DNA of 64,000 bases from Paenibacillus ginsengarvi (lineage in GTDB: Bacteria > Bacillota > Bacilli > Paenibacillales > NBRC-103111), in NCBI RefSeq assembly GCF_003626695.1, contig NZ_RBAH01000006.1, positions 1 to 64,000 of the forward strand, given 5' to 3'. Position 1 is the stretch's first letter; every line of letters begins with the position of its first letter. Positions 16,632 through 24,687 of this stretch are shown here, piece after piece. The position numbers and the translations under genes are program-made. The notes under the pieces are model-generated. The model was not told the origin of the DNA. It was given only the letters and a program-made list of their open reading frames with translations, and searched no databases.

Positions 16632-16950
16632 GACGTTTCGCCTCTCTTGTACGATTGATCTTAGTATTCTCTTTCGAATTTAGCAATGTAGGGCTCATCT
16701 TGAAATATGTCGATAATGCTCTTTTAAATAAGAAAATACAAAGCCTCTTTGTATTTGTTTGCATATATAGTATACGTCAAAGTTTAGTAAGTGAGCAAGT
16801 TTCTTGCATGTTGTTACCAATTTCTCCACTCCCCGAAAAGGGTCGTCCGCCGCCGAATGCTTTACAAGCGCAATGCATGAAAAGCGGCTATGACTAGCCG
16901 GGGAGAATACCCTGTTGCAATGGACCTGACGACAACTGTGGAGGAACTAA
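16632..16950. other. Divergent promoter region, nothing further recognised
   Basis: These 319 bases separate the FMN reductase and the NlpC/P60 gene. The stretch 16760-16785 is AT-rich with TATATAGTATAC, a plausible promoter or operator area, but no box pair is convincing. No gene is supported here. Confidence 0.4.
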
Positions 16951-17745
16951 ATGATGAATAAAAAATGGCTGACGATAGCGTTATCGGGAGTGGCGGGACT
17001 ATCGGTGATGGCGAACATTGCTTTTGCATCGGGAATCGCAAAGGTGGAGCTTGATGTGGTGCCTTTCCGCTGGGCGGTTGGAGGAAGCACGTTCAGCTCC
17101 GAAACGCCTTACCGGGACGGAGATTTGAGCTTGCCGGCCAGTCTCAACTACAAGGGAACGACCTATGTGCCGATCCGGCTTGCTGCACAGACGCTCGGGT
17201 ACAAGGTAGACTGGAACGATGCGACGAAAACGGCGATCCTGGCTCTGGATAACGAAGACGACCCGATGGCGGATGCGCAGGATTCGAACGGAAACTACCC
17301 GAGCTACAAATTTGCGCCTGCAAAAGGGGAAGCGCCGGCCTGGGAGAAAAAGGCGGATGCGGTCATCACGCTCGGCATGACCTATATGGGCACCCCGTAC
17401 GATTTCGGGGCGAAGCTCGGCCAGACCGAGACGTTCGACTGCTCCTCGTTCATGAACTATTTGTTCGGCAAAAACGGTGTGAAGCTGCCGCGCAATTCCC
17501 GCGAGCAGAGCGAGATCGGCAGTGAGACAAGCCTGGACCAGATCCGCAAGGGAGACCTGCTGTTTTTTACGACGCCGAAACGGAAGGACAAAACCGGCAC
17601 GGAGCGCATCGGCCACGTAGCCGTCTATATTGGCGATAATAAAATTTTGCATACGTACCGTACCGGCATCGGCGTAGTCGTCTCCGAACTGGACGACCGC
17701 TGGAAGGCCCGTCTCGTCAAAGTGAAACGGATTATAGCCGGATAG
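16951..17745 (+). CDS. Secreted NlpC/P60 peptidase with copper-amine-oxidase-N-like domain
   Basis: A 264-residue exported cell-wall hydrolase. A Sec signal peptide ends near AFASG (residue 27). Residues about 35-100 form the copper-amine-oxidase N-terminal-like domain common in Paenibacillus surface proteins (YKGTTYVPIRLAAQTLGYKVDWNDATKTAIL). Residues about 125-262 form the NlpC/P60 domain with catalytic Cys in ETFDCSSFMNYLF, the His in IGHVAVYIGD and a third polar residue His in NKILHTYR. It should cleave D-gamma-glutamyl-diamino acid bonds in peptidoglycan stem peptides. GGAGG lies 6 nt before the first ATG. It stands alone, followed by a palindrome at 17773-17790. Confidence 0.93.
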   Translation: MMNKKWLTIALSGVAGLSVMANIAFASGIAKVELDVVPFRWAVGGSTFSSETPYRDGDLSLPASLNYKGTTYVPIRLAAQTLGYKVDWNDATKTAILALDNEDDPMADAQDSNGNYPSYKFAPAKGEAPAWEKKADAVITLGMTYMGTPYDFGAKLGQTETFDCSSFMNYLFGKNGVKLPRNSREQSEIGSETSLDQIRKGDLLFFTTPKRKDKTGTERIGHVAVYIGDNKILHTYRTGIGVVVSELDDRWKARLVKVKRIIAG

Positions 17746-17772
17746 CAAAACTGATCAGGCGTAAGCCGCGTA

Positions 17773-17790
17773 TACTTCTATATAGAAGTA
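17773..17790. promoter_or_regulatory. 18-bp perfect palindrome (possible operator)
   Basis: TACTTCTATATAGAAGTA is identical to its reverse complement, with flanking GTAT and ATAC extending the symmetry. There is no T-run, so it is not a terminator. It lies 53 bases before the molybdopterin fusion gene and could bind a dimeric repressor. Confidence 0.45.
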
Positions 17791-17842
17791 GGATACCGGC
17801 AAGCGGGCCGAGTCCCGCCGCCCGAACAGGAGGAGCATGGCG

Positions 17843-19150
17843 ATGGATCAAGATCGGAGACGCCGCAGCGGCTCGCTCGGCAAAAGGCTGATTCGCCTGC
17901 ATGCATGGAACGGATGGCTCGTGCTGGCGTTGGCGGTAACGGGGCTCATCCTGTTCGTGCCGGCGCTGCGGGGCGAATTCAGCATTGTCCGGGTTACGCT
18001 TAAGCAGCTGCATATTGTCCTAGGTATCGTATCGGCCATTGTCGTCCTCCTCTATTTGCCCGCGATGCGAAGGCATCTGAAGCAGCTGAGAGGCAAGACA
18101 CGGCAGATGTGGAACCTTGCGATCGTGCTCGCGCTGCTTGCCGGCTGGATCGTCTCCGGCGTCGTGTTGTGGCAGTTTCGCTCGCTTCCGCCGTTACTGA
18201 CGAATGCGGCGTTATGGATACACGATCTGCTGACATGGGTCGGCGTGCCGTATGCGATCTATCATGCCGTGACCCGCAGCCGCTGGCTTCGTGTCAAAAG
18301 TCCGGCAACGCGGGCGAAGGAAGGCGTCACAAATCGGGGTGAGGCAGAGCCGCTGCCAGCTGTGCCGGTACGGCTGCACTTGAGCCGGGCGGGCGGCTGG
18401 CTGCGCGATACGATTTATACGCGGCGAGCTTTTCTGAAATGGTCGTTCGCGGGCTTGCTGGTGCTTCTGGTCGGGCCGAAGTTCGCCAGGTGGCTGTTTT
18501 CCGGAGGCGGCGGAGGCAAAGTGTCGCTGGAAGCGCCGATCATCGACGAGAACAGGATGATTCCGGCTCCGACGCCGCTGGCCGAATCGCTGCAGCCGAT
18601 CGGCGGAGGGGCGAAGGGCGAGTTTCGCATTTATACGATCGTCGAGATGCCTCATTTCGTATCGGATTCCTGGAAGTTTTGGCTCGGCGGACTCGTTGAC
18701 AAACCGCAGGAGTGGAATTGGGAGCAATTTTTGAGCCTCCCCCGAACCGTCCAGGTTAGCGACTTTCACTGCGTAACCGGATGGTCGGTGTACAGCACGA
18801 CATGGGAAGGCATACCGCTGAAGGAGCTGCTGAAGCTGGCCGGGGTGCAGAACGGCGCGAAGTACGTCAAGTTTTATTCGGGGGACGGCGTGTATACCGA
18901 TTGCTTGACGATCGAGCAGGCGAGGCTGGACGATGTGATGGTGGCCGTCATGATGGACGGCAAGCCGATCGTCCGCGATCTGGGCGGCCCGGTGAGGCTG
19001 ATCGTGCCGAAAATGTACGCCTACAAATCGGTCAAATGGCTGCAGCGGATCGAGCTGATTGCCGAGGAGCATATCGGTTTCTGGGAGCGTAATGGCTATG
19101 ACCAGCACGCTTGGGTTCCCGGCAAAAAGCCGAAGGGGATGCCGATCTGA
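17843..19150 (+). CDS. Membrane/molybdopterin oxidoreductase fusion (YedZ/YedY-like)
   Basis: A 435-residue protein. The first 170 residues hold four membrane helices with spaced histidines (LIRLHAWNGWL, LKQLHIVLGI, IHDLLTWVGVPYAIYHAV) that could bind haem b. Residue about 200 begins YTRRAFLKWSFAGLLVLLVG, a twin-arginine-like motif plus helix, then a sulfite-oxidase-fold domain (about 255-425) with the molybdenum ligand Cys in SDFHCVTGWSVYSTTWEG and later KMYAYKSVKWLQRIEL. It thus joins in one chain what MsrQ (YedZ) and MsrP (YedY) do as two proteins, and may reduce or oxidise small S- or N-oxides at the outer face. The ATG at 17843 has GAGGAG 7 nt upstream; an ATG at 17837 is too close to it. 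Confidence 0.88.
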   Translation: MDQDRRRRSGSLGKRLIRLHAWNGWLVLALAVTGLILFVPALRGEFSIVRVTLKQLHIVLGIVSAIVVLLYLPAMRRHLKQLRGKTRQMWNLAIVLALLAGWIVSGVVLWQFRSLPPLLTNAALWIHDLLTWVGVPYAIYHAVTRSRWLRVKSPATRAKEGVTNRGEAEPLPAVPVRLHLSRAGGWLRDTIYTRRAFLKWSFAGLLVLLVGPKFARWLFSGGGGGKVSLEAPIIDENRMIPAPTPLAESLQPIGGGAKGEFRIYTIVEMPHFVSDSWKFWLGGLVDKPQEWNWEQFLSLPRTVQVSDFHCVTGWSVYSTTWEGIPLKELLKLAGVQNGAKYVKFYSGDGVYTDCLTIEQARLDDVMVAVMMDGKPIVRDLGGPVRLIVPKMYAYKSVKWLQRIELIAEEHIGFWERNGYDQHAWVPGKKPKGMPI

Positions 19151-19223
19151 TCTTCGCAGGTCCGGTAAGCTAAGAAAGTCGCATTTCGTCTGCTTTAACG
19201 CTTTCCGAACTTAAGCATTCACA

Positions 19224-19255
19224 AAAACGCGGCTCCGATGGAGACCGCGTTTTTT
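19224..19255 (+). terminator. Terminator after the molybdopterin gene
   Basis: AAACGCGG and CCGCGTTT form the stem, extended inside by CTCC/GGAG, and the plus strand ends in six T residues (19250-19255). Confidence 0.75.
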
Positions 19256-19297
19256 GCGCTTGCTTTGCCGTTCCAGCCGCCGAAGGAGCGGAAGCAA

Positions 19298-19545
19298 AAG
19301 TTCCGCTATAGCTCGCGAGGTGCCGATTTCCGGGGGAATAGAGGGAGCGAAAGTTCCGTTAAGGGCTGCGAATCGCTTGAGCAGAACCGGGTTTTGAGAC
19401 CATAAAGGAAGCCGCACTTCCTCTATGCCGGCAAAACGGCTCGCGAAGCTGCAATAACGGAACTTGCGGTTCCGTTATTGCACTCGCCCAAGGGCGCCGA
19501 CGCAGCAAGGCGGCCGGTCTCGGAAAGCGATAGTTCCATTAGCCC
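19298..19545. repeat. Cluster of degenerate AGTTCCGTTA repeats and hairpins
   Basis: The 520-base spacer 19151-19672 contains no gene. The motif A(A/T)AGTTCCG(C/T)TA appears near 19298, 19351 and, as AGTTCCATTA, near 19532. A 29-base hairpin at 19452-19480 has two perfect 12-base arms (CAATAACGGAAC and GTTCCGTTATTG). A further hairpin, AAGGAAG/ACTTCCT type, sits at 19402-19425. The intervening text is GC-rich and non-coding. This looks like a family of short dispersed repeats. Confidence 0.6.
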
Positions 19546-19565
19546 CGCCCTCAGCCGGATGAACC

Positions 19566-19585
19566 AATATGATATTTATCATATT
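19566..19585. promoter_or_regulatory. Inverted repeat upstream of the MarR-type gene (probable operator)
   Basis: AATATGATA (19566-19574) and TATCATATT (19577-19585) are perfect inverted 9-mers with a 2-base spacer. They lie 87 bases before the regulator start. MarR/GbsR-type proteins bind AT-rich palindromes of this size and often regulate themselves. Confidence 0.55.
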
Positions 19586-19672
19586 CAACTCCTTACGTAT
19601 GCTACTTAAACCGGTACGGTCTGCTTACTACAATAGAACTAGAATAACCTTGCCTGAAGAGAGGAGCCGTCC

Positions 19673-20311
19673 GTGAGCTTTTCGGGAAACACGTTCGCAG
19701 ACGTGAAGCAAGCTATCGTTTTATGTGCTTCGGGGGAAGCGGAAAAAGCGGGCCATAGCGCGCTCGCGGGGAAAATCTACGCTTATCTGCTGTTCGCGCC
19801 GGAGCCGCTGTCCTTGGAACAAATCGCGAACCGGCTGGGGGTCAGCAAAGCGGCGGTCAGCATCCGGATTCGTCATATGACGCTCCAGGGACTGTGCCGG
19901 AAGCTGCCGAGACGGAGCGATCGCCGGGACTATTACACACTCCCGGACCCGCTCGGCACAAGCTTCGCGCACAATATCACGCAGTTTTGGACGGAGCGGC
20001 AGCGCTCGCTTCGGCAAACGCTGCATTCGCTGTCGGCGGTGCCGGTATCCGAAGAGGAAGAGACGGAGCATCGCGCCGCGAGCGCAAGGCTGTCCGAGCT
20101 ATCGGCCTCGCTCGAGATGTTGTTGTTGTGTTTCTCCGGCCTTATGCGCGAAAGGGAGGAGCAGGAACAGACGCTCCGGCGCCACTTGTACGCGGCCCGG
20201 ACGAAAGCTTCAGGAGGAGAGGAACGATCGGGCCGGGCCGGCAGCCGCTCCGAAAACGATCGAAAGCTCGACTTGCATGCGGGTTTGCCAGCCATCGTAA
20301 CGGAGGATTAG
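19673..20311 (+). CDS. MarR/GbsR-family transcriptional regulator
   Basis: A 212-residue regulator. Residues about 25-95 hold a winged helix: GKIYAYLLFAPEPLSLEQIANRLGVSKAAVSIRIRHM, then the wing LPRRSDRRDYYTL. The first helix-turn-helix layout and length match the GbsR/MarR group found ahead of RND pumps in Bacilli. The remaining residues form helices likely for dimerisation, and the last 35 residues look disordered. The GTG start has GAGGAG 6 nt upstream. The pump gene begins 4 bases after its stop, so it is the first gene of the efflux operon and probably a repressor relieved by the pump's substrate. Confidence 0.88.
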   Translation: MSFSGNTFADVKQAIVLCASGEAEKAGHSALAGKIYAYLLFAPEPLSLEQIANRLGVSKAAVSIRIRHMTLQGLCRKLPRRSDRRDYYTLPDPLGTSFAHNITQFWTERQRSLRQTLHSLSAVPVSEEEETEHRAASARLSELSASLEMLLLCFSGLMREREEQEQTLRRHLYAARTKASGGEERSGRAGSRSENDRKLDLHAGLPAIVTED

Positions 20312-20315
20312 AGAG

Positions 20316-23300
20316 ATGATGAACAAGTTAACGGGTTTTTCGATGAAAAACGTGGCGGCGGTTTTGATCATCTGCGCGATTTTGTTCGGCGCGGGGGGAC
20401 TCTCCGCGGTGTCGCTCAAGCAGGAGACGATGCCGGACATTTCGCTGCCGATGGTATTTGTGACGACCGTGTACACGGCTCCTCCGCGCGATGTGATGGA
20501 GGATGTGAGCAAACCGATCGAGAAAGCGATCGCCGGTGCCGAAGGCGTCAAAACGATTCATTCGACGTCGTCGGACAATTTCTCGATGATCCAGATCGAG
20601 CTTGAGAGCGGACGGAAGCCGGAGGACGCCAAGCAGGATATCGAGAGCTTGCTCACAAACGTCAAGCTTCCGCAAAAGGCGGACAAGCCGCAGGTGCTCA
20701 CATTCGGCTTCGGCTCGATCCCGGTTTACAACGTCGCCATCAGCGGTAAAAACGGGATGAGCCAGGAAGAGCTGGACCGGATTTTCAACGATGTATTCGA
20801 ACCGACGCTCGGTACGGTCAGCGGTCTCGATCACGTCGATGCGGTCGGCAATCAGGAGTCGCTGCTGAAGCTGAAGCTCGATCTGAACGCCATTCTGAAC
20901 TACGGCCTTACGCCGAACCAGGTGTCGCAAAGCATTCAGGCGTCGATCGTATCGAGTCCGGCGGGAAGCGTCAAGTTCGGCGGCAACAACCAGATGGTAC
21001 GGATCAATAGCGACCTGGACAGCCTGTACAATCTGGAAAATATGAAGATCACGACGGCGACGGGAGATACGGTGCTGCTGAAGCAGATCGCCAAAGTCGA
21101 AGCGATCTCCGAGTCGACGTTTCTGTCCAGACTGAACGGCGAACCCGCCATCTCGGTGTCGCTGTTCAAAACGAAAGAAGCGAATACGGTCCAGTTTTCC
21201 GCACAGATCGACGATATGATCGCGAAGTGGCAGACGGAATACCCGGATATTACGTTTACGACCATTATGAACCAAGCCGTCGAAGTGAAAAAGTCGATTA
21301 ACGGCATGTTGAAGGAAGGCGCCATCGGCGCATTTCTGGCTGCGGTAATGATTCTATTGTTCCTGCGGAACATGCGGATGACGCTGATCGTCCTTGTTTC
21401 CATTCCCTTGTCGGTGCTGATTACGCTGTTAGTCATGAACGGCCTCGGCATCACGCTTAACATCATGACGCTCGGCGGGCTGACGATCGCGATCGGACGC
21501 GTCGTGGACGACAGTATCGTCGTCATCGAGAACATCTACAGCGAGCTGCAAAAAAGCAAGGAGCGTAACGAATCGGTCATCAAGCTGGCGACGTCCCGAG
21601 TGGCGTCCGCGATTACATCATCGACGATTACGACGGTTGGCGTGTTTGCCCCGATCGCGATGGTGGGCGGCATACTGGGCGACATTTTCCGGCCGTTCGC
21701 AATTACGCTCGTCGTGTCGCTGCTTGCTTCCTTGCTCGTCGCTCTTACCGTCATTCCGATGCTGGCCAAGCTGCTCGTGCTGAGAAGCGGCAACATTCAG
21801 CATCACGAGGGAACAGACGGCAAGTTCATGCAGGCATATAAGCGCATTATCGGCTGGGCGCTCGACAATCCGAAGAAAACGGTGCTGACCTCGATCCTGC
21901 TGCTCGTTGTCACGATAGGGGGAACGCTGCCGTTTCTCGGTAGCGAATTTATTCCCGAAAGCATGAACGGCAAAGAAATGCAGTTCAATATTAAAATGCA
22001 GCGCGAAACGTCGATGGAAACGATGGACGCGAAGGTGAAGGAGATCGAAGCGCTGCTCGCGCAGCAAAAAGATCCGAAGGGGAACCCGGCCTTCACCTAC
22101 ATCGAATCGATGGTCGGTTATGATAACAGCGCCGATCGCGTGCCGTACAAAAGCATCGTCATGGTTTCCTCGTCGGAAGACTCCAACCCGACAACTCTTG
22201 TGAAGGAGATGGAAGCCAGAATCGCAGAGCTGCTGCCGAGCGGCTCGGAGGTGACCGGCAATTTGGCGGCAAGCGCCGGCATGGGAACCGGCGAAGATTT
22301 CGCCTATTTGCTGAAGGGCGACGACCTGCTCCAACTGGAGGCGGGAGCGGCCCTGATTAAGGAAAAGATGAAGGAATTCCCGGAGCTGACGGATATCAAG
22401 GACAGCCTGAGCGAGAAAAAGACAGAGGTCGAAGTAAAGGTAGATCAGAACAAAGCCCGGCTGTACGGCTTGACGGCGGCCCAGGTGCTGGAAAGCGTCT
22501 CGAGCTGGCTGTCGGAGGTGAAGCTCGGTGAATACCGGTTCGACAATACCGTGTTCGACGTTACAATTCTGCTGGATGACCAGTATAAAGATTCGCTGCT
22601 CAAGCTGGGGCAGTTCCAGATCCGTACTCCGACGAACATGATCGTTAATTTGACCGATGTCGCCCAGGTGCGGCAAACCGACGCTCCGGCTTCGATTACG
22701 CGGGAAAATCAGGAGCAGTACGTGAAGATCACCGCTTCCATCGACAGCCGCAACAAAGGCGGCGTCAGCAACCAAGTGAGTCTGGCCCTGAAGGACGTTC
22801 AATTGCCGAACGGTATCCGTACCGAAACGCAGGGCGTCAATGACGATATTCAGTCGAGCATCAGCCAGATGATGCTGGCGATGGCGGCGGCCATCTGTAT
22901 CGTTTATCTCGTCATGGTGCTTGCTTTCGGCAATGCCAGCGCGCCGTTCGTCATCCTGTTCTCGCTGCCGCTGGCTGCGATCGGCGGTTTCCTCGGCTTG
23001 TTCGTGACCGGGCAGACGATCAACGTCACTTCCCTGATCGGCTTCCTCATGCTCATCGGTGTCGTCGTGACGAACGCCATCGTACTGATCGACCGCGTGC
23101 AGCAAAACGAGCAAGCCGGCATGGCAACGCGCGAAGCGCTTATGGAAGCGGGAATGAGCAGGTTCCGCCCGATCATCATGACGGCGGGCGCAACGATCGT
23201 GGCGATGATGCCGATGGCGCTCGGCTTCTCCGAAGGAGCGCTGATCTCCAAAGGGCTGTCGGTCGTTGTTATCGGAGGCTTGACGACCTCGACGCTGCTG

Positions 23301-23408
23301 ACGCTTGTCGTCGTCCCGGTAATGTACGAATTAATCGCCCATATGAAGCACCGGTTGTCGCGCAAATCGAACCGAGTGATCGATCGAAAAGGAGAACTGT
23401 CCGTATGA
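20316..23408 (+). CDS. RND-family efflux permease (HAE1/SwrC-like)
   Basis: A 1030-residue pump of the AcrB/SwrC type with the classic duplicated layout: membrane helix 1 (NVAAVLIICAILFGAGGLSAV), a large extracellular loop, helices 2-6 (from about residue 330, including GGLTIAIGRVVDDSIVVIENI with the proton-relay Asp pair), a second loop, and helices 8-12 (from about 850, GFLMLIGVVVTNAIVLID). Residue spacing and the start NKLTGFSMKN match Gram-positive RND pumps that export surfactin-like lipopeptides, bile-like compounds or drugs. Translation starts with GGAGG 9 nt upstream. It overlaps the adaptor gene by 4 bases (ATGA), so both are translationally coupled. Confidence 0.95.
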   Translation: MMNKLTGFSMKNVAAVLIICAILFGAGGLSAVSLKQETMPDISLPMVFVTTVYTAPPRDVMEDVSKPIEKAIAGAEGVKTIHSTSSDNFSMIQIELESGRKPEDAKQDIESLLTNVKLPQKADKPQVLTFGFGSIPVYNVAISGKNGMSQEELDRIFNDVFEPTLGTVSGLDHVDAVGNQESLLKLKLDLNAILNYGLTPNQVSQSIQASIVSSPAGSVKFGGNNQMVRINSDLDSLYNLENMKITTATGDTVLLKQIAKVEAISESTFLSRLNGEPAISVSLFKTKEANTVQFSAQIDDMIAKWQTEYPDITFTTIMNQAVEVKKSINGMLKEGAIGAFLAAVMILLFLRNMRMTLIVLVSIPLSVLITLLVMNGLGITLNIMTLGGLTIAIGRVVDDSIVVIENIYSELQKSKERNESVIKLATSRVASAITSSTITTVGVFAPIAMVGGILGDIFRPFAITLVVSLLASLLVALTVIPMLAKLLVLRSGNIQHHEGTDGKFMQAYKRIIGWALDNPKKTVLTSILLLVVTIGGTLPFLGSEFIPESMNGKEMQFNIKMQRETSMETMDAKVKEIEALLAQQKDPKGNPAFTYIESMVGYDNSADRVPYKSIVMVSSSEDSNPTTLVKEMEARIAELLPSGSEVTGNLAASAGMGTGEDFAYLLKGDDLLQLEAGAALIKEKMKEFPELTDIKDSLSEKKTEVEVKVDQNKARLYGLTAAQVLESVSSWLSEVKLGEYRFDNTVFDVTILLDDQYKDSLLKLGQFQIRTPTNMIVNLTDVAQVRQTDAPASITRENQEQYVKITASIDSRNKGGVSNQVSLALKDVQLPNGIRTETQGVNDDIQSSISQMMLAMAAAICIVYLVMVLAFGNASAPFVILFSLPLAAIGGFLGLFVTGQTINVTSLIGFLMLIGVVVTNAIVLIDRVQQNEQAGMATREALMEAGMSRFRPIIMTAGATIVAMMPMALGFSEGALISKGLSVVVIGGLTTSTLLTLVVVPVMYELIAHMKHRLSRKSNRVIDRKGELSV

Positions 23409-24661
23409 AACAACGATTCCAGACGGTAAAAAGAAGCAGTATCGCGGCAACCGGAGCGCTTCTGCTCGGAGCCTCCCTGCTCGCTGGCTGCACGTCGTCG
23501 CCCGAGGCCACGCCTGCGGCGGCGGTACAGCAGCAAGCGCAGGTCAAAACGGTCAAAACGGCCAAAGCCGAAAAACGGACAATCGCCGATCCGATGGAGC
23601 ATGTCGCCGATGTTGTTGCCTCCTCCCGGATGACGGTGGCGACCAAATCGGGCGGCGAGGTGAGCGAGGTACTGAAGAAGCGCGGCGACACGGTAGAGAA
23701 GGGTGAGCTGCTGTTCCGTCTCGATCCGAAGGATGTGCTGCTGCAAAAAGAAAAAGCGAACGTGTCGATCAGCGGCACGAAGCAGCAGCTTGCCAAAGCG
23801 GTTCAGGATTTGGCCGACGGCAAGCGCGATCTTCAGAACGGGATCGCCAAGCTGGAGCAGACGGTTCGGGATACTGAAAAAACATACAACAAAATGCGCA
23901 ACGATTACGATCAGGGGCTCGTCTCCAAAATTCAGCTGGAGCAGCTCGAGACGCAGCTCAGCGGACTGCGGATGGATCTGGAGAGCAGCCGGGCCAAGCT
24001 GAAAACGATGGAGTCGACCAATTCGCTGTCGCAGCTGGAGCAAGGACTGGAGACGGCACAGCTGTCCGTTCAGGAGATCGATCGCGCGCTGGAAAACATG
24101 GAGGTGCGCGCTCCGGTAGGCGGCGTACTCACGGACTTTACCGTCGAGGCGGGCATGACCGTTCCCGCAGGTTTCTCGGCAGGCGATATTCAGAAGCTGA
24201 ACCCGGTCAAGGTGAAGGCGGAATTGACGGAGGATGCCGCGAAGCTGATTCGCGGCAAGCAAGAGCTGCATCTGGCCATCCCCGGCTCGGCCGATAGGCT
24301 GACGGGCACGGTCGCGTATTTGGCCGATGTGATGAGCGCCCAGACGAAGTCGTATTCCCTGGAGCTGGAAGTGGCCAATCCGGAACGCAAGTTGAAGCCG
24401 GGGATGAAGGTGCAGATTATGCTGAGCGAGGAAGCCGACCAGGTCGTCGTAACGGTTCCGACGACGAGCGTAGTCCGCGAAGCTGGCGAAACATTCGTGT
24501 ATATACTGAACGGCAGCGTCGCGGAGAAACGAAAGGTGGAGCTGGGACGGCTGAAGGAAACGTATCAGGAGGCAATTTCGGGCGTCAAGGAAGGCGAGCA
24601 GATCATCGTGTCCGGGCAAAATCTGCTCAAGGACAAAGAAACCGTACAACTGGCGAACTAA
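23405..24661 (+). CDS. RND periplasmic-type adaptor lipoprotein (MFP/HlyD family)
   Basis: A 418-residue adaptor. The signal peptide ends in lipobox LLAGC (Cys29), so it is anchored to the outer face of the membrane. A biotinyl-lipoyl-like domain (VATKSGGEVSEVLKKRGDTVEKGELLFRLD, about residues 75-105) flanks a long coiled-coil hairpin (about 110-225). The second lipoyl half (MEVRAPVGGVLTDFTVEAGMTVPAG) and a beta-barrel plus membrane-proximal domain follow. In a Gram-positive cell it would assist the pump in gathering or releasing substrate across the wall side. It overlaps the pump gene and is followed by the exported protein at 24688. Confidence 0.94.
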   Translation: MKQRFQTVKRSSIAATGALLLGASLLAGCTSSPEATPAAAVQQQAQVKTVKTAKAEKRTIADPMEHVADVVASSRMTVATKSGGEVSEVLKKRGDTVEKGELLFRLDPKDVLLQKEKANVSISGTKQQLAKAVQDLADGKRDLQNGIAKLEQTVRDTEKTYNKMRNDYDQGLVSKIQLEQLETQLSGLRMDLESSRAKLKTMESTNSLSQLEQGLETAQLSVQEIDRALENMEVRAPVGGVLTDFTVEAGMTVPAGFSAGDIQKLNPVKVKAELTEDAAKLIRGKQELHLAIPGSADRLTGTVAYLADVMSAQTKSYSLELEVANPERKLKPGMKVQIMLSEEADQVVVTVPTTSVVREAGETFVYILNGSVAEKRKVELGRLKETYQEAISGVKEGEQIIVSGQNLLKDKETVQLAN

Positions 24662-24687
24662 TCAACTTTCAGATGGAGGCGAGTCTT

